A stretch of 64,000 nt of DNA. It comes from Pseudonocardia sp. HH130629-09 (GTDB lineage: Bacteria; Actinomycetota; Actinomycetes; Mycobacteriales; Pseudonocardiaceae). Below the pieces are notes generated by a model. The model was given only the letters and a program-made list of their open reading frames with translations, had not been told where the DNA came from and made no database searches. Positions 50,497 to 58,882 of the stretch are shown here, in pieces; position 1 is the first letter of the stretch, and each line of letters begins with the position of its first letter. The stretch covers positions 5,518,001-5,582,000 of the forward strand of contig NZ_CP011868.1 of the NCBI RefSeq assembly GCF_001294645.1, in the 5' to 3' direction. The position numbers were made by a program, and so were the translations under genes.

Positions 50497-50649
50497 GACG
50501 TGATCATGGTCTCGGCGAGTGTGTCCGACAGATGACGGCAAACGCATCGATGTAAGCGGTCAGTTACAGGTACCGCCCGAACCTGGAAATCGGGTGCACC
50601 GGTCTTCCACTGTCGGCCCGTACGAAAGCCCCCGAAGGAAGGAACCACC

Positions 50650-50835
50650 ATGGACAAGCGTCGTATCGCCGGTCTGGCCGCTGCCGCCGTCGCCGCCCCG
50701 CTGCTGATGCTGGGTCTCACCGGCACCGCCAGCGCGGCGGAGATCACCCCGATCGCCGAGGTCGTCGACAGCACCGTCGCCGACCTGTCGTCGACCCTCG
50801 GTGCGGTCCTCGACGCCCTGGGCCTCGCGGCCTGA
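50650..50835 (+). CDS. Small secreted peptide of unknown function
   Basis: The 61-residue protein begins MDKRRIAGLAAAAVAAPLLM, a clear Sec signal with cleavage near GTASAAE. The mature 31-32 residues, AEITPIAEVVDSTVADLSST then LGAVLDALGLAA, form an acidic amphipathic helix with no Cys, Lys or aromatic residue. GAAGGAAGGA lies 7 bases before ATG. A strong terminator follows, so it is a one-gene unit. It resembles small secreted helices of actinomycetes in general layout, but I recognise no family. Confidence 0.75.
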   Translation: MDKRRIAGLAAAAVAAPLLMLGLTGTASAAEITPIAEVVDSTVADLSSTLGAVLDALGLAA

Positions 50836-50851
50836 CCCAGGCCCGACGACG

Positions 50852-50885
50852 GACGGCCGGCCCCGGGTCACCGGGGCCGGCCGTC
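50852..50885. terminator. Bidirectional hairpin terminator
   Basis: GACGGCCGGCCCCGG (50852-50866), loop GTCA and its exact complement (50871-50885) lie between the secreted peptide gene and the minus-strand acyl-CoA dehydrogenase gene. Confidence 0.88.
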
Positions 50886-50907
50886 GTCGTGTCGGGTCGG
50901 GGGCGGG

Positions 50908-52899
50908 TCAGCCCGCCTCGACCTGCTCCGTCAGCGGCTCGGCCGGTCGCCCGGGGGCCGGGGCCCAGGCCTCGTCGTCCAGCATCGGGCAGGCCAGCCA
51001 CTCGTCCGGGATGCCGAAGCCGTCGACCAGTGTGCGGGCGTACGGCCGCAGCTCCCGGCACAGGCCGTTGACCAGCGGCCGGATCGAGCGCGACTCGGCG
51101 GCGGTGAGCCGCCCGGTCTCCAGGTACCAGGCGCGCTCGCGGTCGATCACGCTCAGCACGTGCAGGTCGTAGACCCGCTCCAGCAGCGCCCGCACCGCCG
51201 GGTCGTCGATCGTGGCGAGCTTGTCGGCGAAGGAGCGCTCGACGAGGGTGTCCACGTGCGCCCGCGCGGCGACGAGCAGCAGGTCCTGCGCGGAGTTGAA
51301 GACGGTGAACTCGTCGTTGCCCTTGCGCATCGCGGGGGCGAGGTTGCGGATCGCGGCGGCCAGGGTGTCCGCGCGGCGGACCTCCAGCAGCTCCCGGCGG
51401 CGCCTGCGGTCGGTCAGGTCGATCCCGCGGAACGGGATCCGCCGGGTCAGCGAGGCGGCGCCGGTCCGCTCGGCGAGCACCCCGGCGAGCTGACGCCCGA
51501 GCAGCGGCGCGATCTCGAGCGGGTTGCCCTTCTTGATCGTGCGGCCGTAGTCCGACAGCAGCTCCTTGGCCAGCAGCTGCAGCAGGACCGTGTTGTCGCC
51601 CTCGAAGGTGGTGAACACGTCGGTGTCCGCCTTGAGCGCGGGCAGCAGGTTCTCCTCCAGGTAGCCCGCGCCGCCGCAGGCCTCGCGGCAGGTCTGGATG
51701 GTGTGCGTGGCGTGCCAGGTGGCGATCGCCTTGATGCCCGCCGCGGACTGCTCCAGGGTGCGCTGCTCGCGCGCACCGACCGGGCCCGCGCCGGGCGCCT
51801 GGACGTCGTGCATCCGCTTCACCAGATCGTCCTGGGTGAAGTGCAGCGCGAACGTGGTCGCCAGCGCGGGAAGCAGCTTCTGCTGATGGGCCAGGTAGTC
51901 GAGGACGGTGGTCTCCTCGCCGGTCGCCGGGTTCGCGAACTGACGACGGCGCTCGCCGAAGCGCACCGCCAGGGCGAGGGCCTTCTGCGCGGCCCCACCG
52001 GCGCCGCCGGCGACCGAGATCCGGCCGCGGACCAGGGTGCCGAGCATGGTGAAGAAGCGAGCGGTCTCGTTCTCGATCGACGACGAGTACGTCCCGTCCG
52101 GGGCGACGTCGGCGAAGCGGTTGAGCAGGTTCTCGCGCGGGATGCGCACATGGTCGAAGGTCAGCCGCCCGTTGTCGACGCCGTTCAGGCCGGCCTTGCG
52201 CCCGTCGTCGCCGATGGTCACGCCGGGCAGGGCGTTGCCGTCGGAGTCGCGCAGCGGCACGAGGAAGGCGTGCACGCCGGGCTTCTCGTCGCCGGTGACC
52301 AGCTGGGCGAACACCACGGCCATCCGACCGTCGCGCGCGGCGTTGCCGATGTACTCCTTGCGTGCCTGCGGGTACGGGGTGTGGAGGACGAACTCGCCCG
52401 CCGCGGCGTCGTAGGTGGCCGTGGTGTGCAGGTGCTGCACGTCCGAGCCGTGGCCGGACTCGGTCATCGCGAAGCAGCCGAGCAGCTCCCCGTCGATGAT
52501 CTTGCGGAGGTACTGCTCGTGGTGGCGCTCGGTTCCGAGCACCTGGACCGCGCCGCCGAACAGTCCCCACTGGACGCCGGCCTTGACCAGCAGCGACAGG
52601 TCGCCGTAGGCCAGCATGGCGAACGCGGTGACCACGCCGCCGACGTCGCCCTCGCCGCCGACGGACGGGTCGAAGCCGGTGTGTGGGCGGCCGGAGGAGG
52701 TCAGGAACTTGAGCGAGTCGGTGATGCGCCCGCGGTAGTCGGCCGAGGACAGGTCGGGGTCCGCGCGCATGTCGGCGTTGGCCGCGAGCTGCTCGCGGGT
52801 CTGCTGCCGGACGTGCGCCCACCGTCCGTCGACGACCGTGCGGAGGGTCTCCGCGGGGATCCGGTCGGGCGTGGGCAGGGTGCTGGTCTGGGCGTTCAC
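50908..52899 (-). CDS. fadE5: Acyl-CoA dehydrogenase, FadE5-like
   Basis: The 663-residue protein is much longer than classical acyl-CoA dehydrogenases (about 380). It has LLGCFAMTESGHGSDVQHLH (FAD/substrate loop), ENETARFFTMLGTLVRGRIS, GAGYLEENLLPALKADTDVF with TTFEGDNTVLLQLLAKELLS (catalytic Glu region), and an acyl-CoA-oxidase-like C-terminal half. This layout and its neighbours match mycobacterial FadE5 (Rv0244c), which oxidises a wide range of acyl-CoAs. Its GTG start overlaps the stop of the TetR gene by four bases, so both are one operon. Confidence 0.88.
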   Translation of the reverse strand: MNAQTSTLPTPDRIPAETLRTVVDGRWAHVRQQTREQLAANADMRADPDLSSADYRGRITDSLKFLTSSGRPHTGFDPSVGGEGDVGGVVTAFAMLAYGDLSLLVKAGVQWGLFGGAVQVLGTERHHEQYLRKIIDGELLGCFAMTESGHGSDVQHLHTTATYDAAAGEFVLHTPYPQARKEYIGNAARDGRMAVVFAQLVTGDEKPGVHAFLVPLRDSDGNALPGVTIGDDGRKAGLNGVDNGRLTFDHVRIPRENLLNRFADVAPDGTYSSSIENETARFFTMLGTLVRGRISVAGGAGGAAQKALALAVRFGERRRQFANPATGEETTVLDYLAHQQKLLPALATTFALHFTQDDLVKRMHDVQAPGAGPVGAREQRTLEQSAAGIKAIATWHATHTIQTCREACGGAGYLEENLLPALKADTDVFTTFEGDNTVLLQLLAKELLSDYGRTIKKGNPLEIAPLLGRQLAGVLAERTGAASLTRRIPFRGIDLTDRRRRRELLEVRRADTLAAAIRNLAPAMRKGNDEFTVFNSAQDLLLVAARAHVDTLVERSFADKLATIDDPAVRALLERVYDLHVLSVIDRERAWYLETGRLTAAESRSIRPLVNGLCRELRPYARTLVDGFGIPDEWLACPMLDDEAWAPAPGRPAEPLTEQVEAG

Positions 52900-53591
52900 G
52901 GGTGAACCTCCTGCACGTGCGATGCCAGGCCGGAGAGTCCGGACCAGGCCAGGTCGGTGAGATGGGTGGCGAGCTGCTCGCGCGGGGTGCCGTCGGGGCG
53001 GGCGAGCCAGTCGTCGGCGGCGCCGCGCACCAGTCCGACGATCGCGTGGCCCCAGATGCGGGCCGCGGCCCGCCGGTCGGTCTCCCCGGGGGCCGGGTCG
53101 CCGAGGTTGCCGGCGATGACCGCGGCCACCTCGTCCCCGATCACGGTCACGAGGTCGTTGACCGGGTCGTGCCCGCCGTCGGTGGCGGGGCTGCGGCGTG
53201 CGGTTCCCTGGGTGAGCAGCGGGCGCTGTACCACGAACCGGTACAGCTCCGGGTCGATCTCGATGAGTCTCAGGTAGGCGTCGATGCCGGCGGCGACGGC
53301 GGCGCGCGGCCCACGGCCGGAGTCGGCCAGGGCTGCGGCGGTGGCCCGGCGGACCTCGGCGAGCAGGACCCCGGCCACCGACTCGCAGATCGCGGTGTAG
53401 AGGCCGGTCCGGTCGCCGAAGTGCCGGTAGATCACGGTCTTGCTGGTGGCGGCGGACGCGGCGATCTCGTCCATCCCGATGCCGGCGCCGTGCCGGCGGA
53501 TGGCACCGATCGCAGAGCCCACGAGTGCGGCCCGCCGCTGCTCGCGGTGGGCGTCCCATCGGCTGTCGCGCTTGTCCCGTCCGACCTTCAC
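52896..53591 (-). CDS. TetR-family transcriptional regulator of the fatty-acid block
   Basis: The 231-residue protein from GTG 53591 has the helix-turn-helix GIGMDEIAASAATSKTVIYR with HFGDRTGLYTAICESVAG, and a C-terminal domain containing RIWGHAIVGLVRGAADDWLA. The DxxWLAR end is common in TetR proteins that sense acyl-CoA-like ligands. It precedes the FadE5 gene in one operon and faces the FadA2 operon, so it probably represses both until acyl-CoA builds up. Confidence 0.9.
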   Translation of the reverse strand: MKVGRDKRDSRWDAHREQRRAALVGSAIGAIRRHGAGIGMDEIAASAATSKTVIYRHFGDRTGLYTAICESVAGVLLAEVRRATAAALADSGRGPRAAVAAGIDAYLRLIEIDPELYRFVVQRPLLTQGTARRSPATDGGHDPVNDLVTVIGDEVAAVIAGNLGDPAPGETDRRAAARIWGHAIVGLVRGAADDWLARPDGTPREQLATHLTDLAWSGLSGLASHVQEVHP

Positions 53592-53601
53592 GAAACCGAT
53601 A

Positions 53602-53622
53602 GTACCGTGTACCTTGAGTACC
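53602..53622. promoter_or_regulatory. Triple GTACC motif in the TetR / FadA2 divergent region
   Basis: GTACC occurs three times in 21 bp (53602-53606, 53609-53613, 53618-53622), just before the TetR start at 53591. Local sequence around it is AT-richer. It is a likely operator or promoter element for the TetR/FadE5 operon; the FadA2 operon begins 117 bp to the right. Confidence 0.5.
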
Positions 53623-53738
53623 GGCTACCCCGTGGTAACGACGAACCACGACCCGATGCTCCGCCCACCGGGGCCCGCGCGCAGCGTGGTCACCCCGATC
53701 GGGTGGGGCGGGACCCGAACCCAGGAGGGACGACCCCC

Positions 53739-55040
53739 ATGCCAGCCAGCACCCGGCGCGCCGCCGTCATCGGCGGCAACCGCATCCCGTTCGCGCGGGC
53801 CAACGGTGCCTACGCCGGCGCCTCGAACCTCGACATGCTCACCACGACGCTCGACGGTCTGGTGGCCCGCTTCGGGCTGGCCGGCGAGCGCCTGGGTGAG
53901 GTCGTGGCCGGCGCCGTGCTCAAGCACTCCCGTGACTTCAACCTGACCCGCGAGGCGGTCCTCGGCTCCCGGCTGAGCCCCGCCACCGCGGCCTACGACG
54001 TGCAGCAGGCCTGCGGCACCGGTCTGGAGGCGACCATCGCCGTCGCCAACAAGATCGCGCTCGGCCAGATCGAGTCCGGTGTCGCCGGTGGCGTGGACAC
54101 CGCGTCCGACGCGCCGATCGCCCTGAACGACGACCTGCGGCGCGTGCTGGTCAAGCTCAACGCGGCGAAGACCACGGTGGACCGGCTCAAGCTGGTGGGG
54201 CAGCTGCGCCCGGGCCAGATCGTGCCGGACATCCCGGAGAACTCGGAGCCGCGCACCGGCCTGTCGATGGGCGAGCACGCCGCACGCACCGCCCTGGAGT
54301 GGGGCATCGGCCGCACCGAGCAGGACGAGCTCACCGTGCGCAGCCACCACAACCTGGCCGCCGCCTACGACCGCGGCTTCTTCGACGACCTGGTCACGCC
54401 GTACCTGAAGCTGACCCGGGACAACAACCTGCGCGCCGACTCCTCGGTGGAGAAGCTCGCGAAGCTCAAGCCGGTCTTCGGCAAGGGCCCCGACGCCACG
54501 ATGACCGCGGGCAACTCGACCCCGCTCACCGACGGTGCCGCCCTGGTCCTGCTCGGCTCCGACGAGTGGGCCGCCGAGCACCGGCTGCCGGTGCTGGCGC
54601 ACGTGGTGGACGCCGAGACCGCGGGCGTCGACTACGTCCACGGCCCGGACGGGCTGCTCACCGCGCCGGTGTTCGCCGTGCCGCGGCTGCTGGAGCGCAA
54701 CGGACTGTCCCTGCAGGACTTCGACCTGTACGAGATCCACGAGGCCTTCGCCTCGGTCGTCCTCGTGCAGCGCAAGGCCTGGGAGGACCCCCGCTTCTGC
54801 AAGGAGCGCCTGGGTCTCGACACGCCGCTGGGCGCGATCGACGACGACAAGCTCAACGTCGCGGGCTCCTCGCTCGCCGCGGGGCACCCGTTCGCCGCGA
54901 CCGGCGGCCGGATCGTCGCGACCCTGGCCAAGCTCCTACGGGAGAAGGCCGACACCGAGAAGAAGAACCAGCGCGGCCTGATCTCGATCTGCGCCGCCGG
55001 CGGCCAGGGCGTCGTCGCGATCCTGGAGGCAACGGCATGA
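53739..55040 (+). CDS. fadA2: Acetyl-CoA C-acetyltransferase (thiolase), FadA2-like
   Basis: The 433-residue protein has AAVIGGNRIPFARANGAYAG, the active Cys in YDVQQACGTGLEATIAVANK, DGAALVLLGSDEWAAEHRLP, YEIHEAFASVVLVQ, the His loop NVAGSSLAAGHPFAATGGRI and the second Cys in SICAAGGQGVVAILEATA. It cleaves or condenses 3-ketoacyl-CoA with CoA. The length and order resemble FadI/FadA2 (Rv0243). GGAGGG precedes ATG 53739 by 9 bases. It starts an operon with the next two genes through an ATGA overlap. Confidence 0.92.
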   Translation: MPASTRRAAVIGGNRIPFARANGAYAGASNLDMLTTTLDGLVARFGLAGERLGEVVAGAVLKHSRDFNLTREAVLGSRLSPATAAYDVQQACGTGLEATIAVANKIALGQIESGVAGGVDTASDAPIALNDDLRRVLVKLNAAKTTVDRLKLVGQLRPGQIVPDIPENSEPRTGLSMGEHAARTALEWGIGRTEQDELTVRSHHNLAAAYDRGFFDDLVTPYLKLTRDNNLRADSSVEKLAKLKPVFGKGPDATMTAGNSTPLTDGAALVLLGSDEWAAEHRLPVLAHVVDAETAGVDYVHGPDGLLTAPVFAVPRLLERNGLSLQDFDLYEIHEAFASVVLVQRKAWEDPRFCKERLGLDTPLGAIDDDKLNVAGSSLAAGHPFAATGGRIVATLAKLLREKADTEKKNQRGLISICAAGGQGVVAILEATA

Positions 55041-56389
55041 GCGACCTGCTCGCGACCCTGTCCAACACCCCGATCGCCAAGCAGCTCGGGCTGCCCACGG
55101 TGCCGACGCTGCGCCGGCACCGCCCCGGGGACCCGCTGCTGGCCGGCCCGGTGCTCGTCGCGGCCGTCGGCGAGGGCCGGTTCGCCAAGGCGCTCACCGC
55201 GTTCGTCGAGAGCCACGGTGTCCCCGCGCTCGCGGCGGCCGGCGAGGACCGGCTGTACGGCGTCGTCCTGGACCTGTCCGGTGCCACGACGCTGGCCGAC
55301 CTCGCCGCCGCCCAGCAGATCCTCACCCCCGCGGTGAAGAAGCTCGGCCCGTCGGGCCGGGTGCTGCTGATCGGTGCCGAGCCGGGCGAGGCGTCCGGTG
55401 CGGAGGCGGCCGCCGTCGCCCAGTCGCTCGACGGCCTGGTCCGCTCGATCGGCAAGGAGCTGCGCTTCGGCGCGACGGCCAACCTGCTCATCGTGGCCTC
55501 CGACGTGACCCCGGCCGCCATCGACTCGTCGGTCCGGTTCTTCCTGTCGGCCCGCTCCGCCTACGTCGATGGCCAGGTCGCGCACGTCGCGGCGCCGGTC
55601 GGGACCCCGCAGGAGCCGGCCGAGGTGGACGACCCGCGCGCCGAGGAGCAGCCGCTCGCCGGGCGCATCGCGGTGGTCACCGGTGCGGCACGGGGCATCG
55701 GCGCGGCCATCGCCGACACCCTGGCCCGCGACGGCGCGACGATCGTCGCCGTCGACGTCCCGGCGGCCGGTGAGGGACTGGCCCGCACCGCGAACCGCAC
55801 CGGCGGCACCGCGCTGCAGCTGGACATCACCGCCCCCGACGCGGCGGACCGGCTGCTCGGCCACCTCGCCGACCGGCACGACGGCGTCGACATCGTGGTG
55901 CACAACGCGGGCATCACCCGCGACAAGCTGCTCGCGAACATGACCGCCGACCGCTGGAACTCGGTGCTCGCGGTCAACCTGGGCGCCCAGCTGACGATCA
56001 ACGAGGCGCTGCTGGCCGAGGGCTCCCCGCTGCACGAGGCGGGCCGCGTGGTCTGCGTGTCCTCGCAGTCGGGCATCGCGGGCAACCGCGGCCAGACCAA
56101 CTACGCCGCCTCCAAGGCCGGTGTGATCGGCATGGTCCGGGCGCTCGCCCCGCGCTTCGCCGAGCGCGGAGCGACGATCAACGCCGTCGCACCCGGGTTC
56201 ATCGAGACCGACATGACCGCGAAGATGCCCGTCGCCACCCGCGAGGGCGGCCGTCGGATCAACTCCCTCAAGCAGGGCGGGCTGCCGGTGGACGTCGCCG
56301 AGGCCATCGGCTGGTTCGGCCGCGCCGAGTCCGGCGGGCTCAACGGGCAGACCGTGCGGGTCTGCGGCCAGTCGATGCTGGGGGCCTGA
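55037..56389 (+). CDS. fabG4: 3-oxoacyl-ACP/CoA reductase, FabG4-like
   Basis: The protein of 450 residues has an N-terminal flavodoxin-like domain (about 1-205; PVLVAAVGEGRFAKALTAFV, SGRVLLIGAEPGEASGAEAA) followed by a full SDR domain: IAVVTGAARGIGAAIADTLA, DIVVHNAGITRDKLLANMTA, VVCVSSQSGIAGNRGQTNYA (Ser, Tyr) and ASKAGVIGM (Lys). This high-molecular-weight FabG form is known as FabG4 (Rv0242c) and uses NADH. It reduces 3-ketoacyl groups, linking thiolase and hydratase steps. ATGA overlap with FadA2, TGATG with the next gene. Confidence 0.93.
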   Translation: MSDLLATLSNTPIAKQLGLPTVPTLRRHRPGDPLLAGPVLVAAVGEGRFAKALTAFVESHGVPALAAAGEDRLYGVVLDLSGATTLADLAAAQQILTPAVKKLGPSGRVLLIGAEPGEASGAEAAAVAQSLDGLVRSIGKELRFGATANLLIVASDVTPAAIDSSVRFFLSARSAYVDGQVAHVAAPVGTPQEPAEVDDPRAEEQPLAGRIAVVTGAARGIGAAIADTLARDGATIVAVDVPAAGEGLARTANRTGGTALQLDITAPDAADRLLGHLADRHDGVDIVVHNAGITRDKLLANMTADRWNSVLAVNLGAQLTINEALLAEGSPLHEAGRVVCVSSQSGIAGNRGQTNYAASKAGVIGMVRALAPRFAERGATINAVAPGFIETDMTAKMPVATREGGRRINSLKQGGLPVDVAEAIGWFGRAESGGLNGQTVRVCGQSMLGA

Positions 56390-57294
56390 TGACCGTGACC
56401 GAGGATCGGAAGGTCACGGAGCTGCCCGGCCCGCCGTCGCTGGGGCAGTACTACGCCTCCGCGGCCGCCCGGGCGGCGCTGCCCGGCGGCTCCGGCCGGT
56501 CGCTGCCCGCGACCGAGCTGGTCCGCCGCGGCGTCACGGTCGAGCAGGGACACCTCGCCGACTACGCCCGGGTCTGCGGGTTCCGGGTCGGCAACGCCCT
56601 GCCGGTGACCTACCCGCACATGCTGACGTTCCCGCTGCAGGTCGTGCTGATGGCCGGCCGGTCGTTCCCGCTGCCGCTGCCCGGGCTGGTGCACATCGCC
56701 AACCGGATCACCGTGCACCGGGCGATCGCCCCGACCGAGACGCTCGACGTCCGGGTGTGGGCGCAGCGGTTCACCCGACATCCCAAGGGGGCGCAGGTCG
56801 ACCTGATCGGTGAGGTCTCCGCGGACGGGGAGACCGTCTGGTCCGGCCGCAGCACCTACCTGGCCCGCGGGGCGAAGGCCCCGGACGGCCCGGCGGGCGG
56901 CGACGACACGGCCGGCACGGCCGACATCGCCGAGCCGCCGGTGCCCACCGGGCCGGCGAACGCGCTGTGGCGGGTCCCGGGCGACATCGGGCGCCGCTAC
57001 GCGGCCGTCTCCGGTGACGTGAACCCGATCCACCTGCACCCGCTCACGGCGAAGGCGATGGGCTTCCCGCGGGCGATCGCGCACGGCATGTGGACCGCGG
57101 CGCACGCCGTCGCCGCGCTGGAGGGCCGGATCCCCGACGCCTGCACCTACGACGTCGTGTTCCGCAAGCCGGTGCTGCTCCCGGCGAAGGTCGAGCTCGT
57201 GACCGGGTCCGACGCCAAGGGGGCGTGGGGTCTGGCGCTGCGCAGCGCCAAGGACGCGGAAAAGCTGCACCTGGTCGGCCGCATCAGCGGGTAG
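56389..57294 (+). CDS. htdX: MaoC-family 3-hydroxyacyl dehydratase, HtdX-like
   Basis: The 301-residue protein has two hot-dog-like halves; the second carries the hydratase-2 motif YAAVSGDVNPIHLHPLTAKA with MGFPRAIAHGMWTAAHAVAA (Asp and His). The first half lacks the catalytic pair, as in HtdX (Rv0241c). It would dehydrate or hydrate 3-hydroxyacyl/enoyl-CoA. It is the last gene of the FadA2-FabG4-HtdX operon and is followed by a terminator. Confidence 0.92.
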   Translation: MTVTEDRKVTELPGPPSLGQYYASAAARAALPGGSGRSLPATELVRRGVTVEQGHLADYARVCGFRVGNALPVTYPHMLTFPLQVVLMAGRSFPLPLPGLVHIANRITVHRAIAPTETLDVRVWAQRFTRHPKGAQVDLIGEVSADGETVWSGRSTYLARGAKAPDGPAGGDDTAGTADIAEPPVPTGPANALWRVPGDIGRRYAAVSGDVNPIHLHPLTAKAMGFPRAIAHGMWTAAHAVAALEGRIPDACTYDVVFRKPVLLPAKVELVTGSDAKGAWGLALRSAKDAEKLHLVGRISG

Positions 57295-57331
57295 ACCGGA
57301 GGCATGGACGCGGGACGACGACGCGGGACGA

Positions 57332-57367
57332 CCCGATCGGGTGGGCAGGCCTGCTCACCCGATCGGG
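57332..57367 (+). terminator. Hairpin terminator after the FadA2 operon
   Basis: CCCGATCGGGTGGGCAGG (57332-57349) pairs, with one mismatch, with CCTGCTCACCCGATCGGG (57350-57367). It lies 38 bp beyond the HtdX-like gene stop. Confidence 0.8.
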
Positions 57368-57410
57368 TGGCTCTGGATCGGTCCACAGGCGGTTCAGCAA
57401 CGTTTCCCCG

Positions 57411-57476
57411 ATGACGGACGTCATCTCGTGTGTCCATCATTCGTCACCCGACATCCGTGAGGAGGCCATGCGATGA
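57411..57476 (+). other. Possible 21-codon leader ORF
   Basis: ATG 57411 opens MTDVISCVHHSSPDIREEAM-R, ending in ATG CGA TGA so that its stop overlaps the next start (ATGA). It lacks a good ribosome site of its own. It may be a leader peptide for the acidic peptide gene or a chance frame. Confidence 0.25.
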
Positions 57477-57547
57477 ACGACGACATCTCGATCGAGAACG
57501 ACGAGCAGCACGACGACGAGTCCCACATCGTCCGCGGACTCGACTGA
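57473..57547 (+). CDS. Very small acidic peptide (24 residues)
   Basis: ATG 57473 lies 7 bases after GAGGAGG and encodes MNDDISIENDEQHDDESHIV-RGLD. Ten of 24 residues are Asp or Glu, and 23 of 24 sense codons end in G or C, as in real genes here. There is no signal peptide or Cys. It sits between the lipid operon terminator and the DapC gene, and could be a leader peptide, a peptide-product precursor or a protein-binding micro-protein. Too short for certainty. Confidence 0.42.
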   Translation: MNDDISIENDEQHDDESHIVRGLD

Positions 57548-57682
57548 GTCGGACTCGACCGGGTCACTGGAGGAGCTCGTCCCGGCGCCGTGGAACCCAC
57601 CGGCGTCCGTGGACCGGCACGGGTTCGCGCAGAACCTCGATCAGGAGCTGTGCCACCCGCACACCCGGATAGTGTCGGGCCC

Positions 57683-58843
57683 ATGCTGGTCGAGCGCATG
57701 CGCCCGTTCACCTCGACGATCTTCACCGAGATCTCCCGCCTCGCGGTCGAGACCGGTGCGATCAACCTCGGCCAGGGCTTCCCGGACACCGACGGTCCGG
57801 CCTCGCTGCTCGCCGACGCGGCCGCCAACATCACCGAGCGCGGCCGCAACCAGTACCCGCCCGGCCCGGGTGTGCCCGCGCTGCGCGAGGCCGTCGCGGC
57901 CCACCAGCACCGCTGGTACGGCCTCGAGGTCGACCCGGCCGACGTCGTCGTCACCACGGGGGCGACCGAGGCGATCGCCGCGACCCTGCTCGGACTCTGC
58001 GGACCCGGCGACGAGGTCGTCGCGTTCGAGCCGGCCTACGACTCCTACGCCGCGGCCGTCGCGCTGGCCGGCGCCACGCTGCGCACCGTGCCGCTGCTCC
58101 CGCCCGGGTTCGGCTTCGACGACGACGCGCTGGCCGCCGCGTTCTCCGACCGCACCCGGGTGGTGCTGGTCAACACCCCGCACAACCCGACCGGCGCGGT
58201 GCTCACCCGCGACCAGCTGACCCGGGTCGGGGAGCTCGCGGTCGCCCACGACGCGGTGGTCGTCACCGACGAGGTGTACGAGCACATGGTCTTCGACGAC
58301 GCGCAGCACGTCCCGATGGCGTCGCTGCCCGGCCTCGCCGACCGCACCCTCACGATCTCTTCGGCCGGGAAGACCTTCTCGGTGACCGGCTGGAAGGTCG
58401 GCTGGGTGCACGGCCCGTCCGAGCTGGTCGCCGCCCCGCGCGCGGTCAAGCAGTTCCTCACCTTCCACGGCGGGGCGCCGTTCCAGCCGGCCGTCGCGCA
58501 CGCCCTCGGCCTCGGCGACGACTTCTACACCGGCCTCGCGGCCGATCTCACCCGCAAGCGCGACCTGCTGGCCGACGGGCTGCGGGCGGCCGGGTTCGAC
58601 GTGCTCACCCCGCGCGGCACCTACTTCGTGACCGCGGACCCGCGCCAGCTCGGCTACGACGACGGCGTCGACCTGGCCTGGAAGCTCCCCGGCCTGTGCG
58701 GGGTCGCGGCCGTCCCGGTGTCGGTGTTCTGCCCGTCGCCGCAGGCTGCCGCGACACACCGGCCGTACGTGCGGTTCGCCTTCTGCAAGCGCGACGAGGT
58801 GCTGGAGCAGGCCGCCGAGCGGCTCGCGGGGCTCCGGCCGTGA
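57683..58843 (+). CDS. dapC: PLP-dependent aminotransferase, DapC-like (N-succinyldiaminopimelate aminotransferase)
   Basis: The 386-residue class I aminotransferase reads MLVERMRPFTSTIFTEISRL, INLGQGFPDTDGPASLLADA, RNQYPPGPGVPALREAVAAH, VNTPHNPTGAVLTRDQL, VVTDEVYEHMVFDDAQHVPM and the PLP lysine in TISSAGKTFSVTGWKVGWV, with PYVRFAFCKRDEVLEQAAER at the end. The sequence closely follows the mycobacterial DapC type. It transfers an amino group in lysine/diaminopimelate synthesis, giving a cell-wall precursor. Some close relatives are kynurenine or methionine aminotransferases, so the role is probable, not proven. Confidence 0.85.
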   Translation: MLVERMRPFTSTIFTEISRLAVETGAINLGQGFPDTDGPASLLADAAANITERGRNQYPPGPGVPALREAVAAHQHRWYGLEVDPADVVVTTGATEAIAATLLGLCGPGDEVVAFEPAYDSYAAAVALAGATLRTVPLLPPGFGFDDDALAAAFSDRTRVVLVNTPHNPTGAVLTRDQLTRVGELAVAHDAVVVTDEVYEHMVFDDAQHVPMASLPGLADRTLTISSAGKTFSVTGWKVGWVHGPSELVAAPRAVKQFLTFHGGAPFQPAVAHALGLGDDFYTGLAADLTRKRDLLADGLRAAGFDVLTPRGTYFVTADPRQLGYDDGVDLAWKLPGLCGVAAVPVSVFCPSPQAAATHRPYVRFAFCKRDEVLEQAAERLAGLRP

Positions 58844-58882
58844 GCGCCGTCGTCTCCGACGGTGAGCTGCCCGCTCGGCCGG

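Noticed and set aside
57552..57682. Coding frame LEELVPAPWNPPASVDRHGF between the acidic peptide and DapC
   Set aside because: It has G/C-ending codons but no start codon and runs far into the DapC gene in another frame, so it is not a convincing gene.
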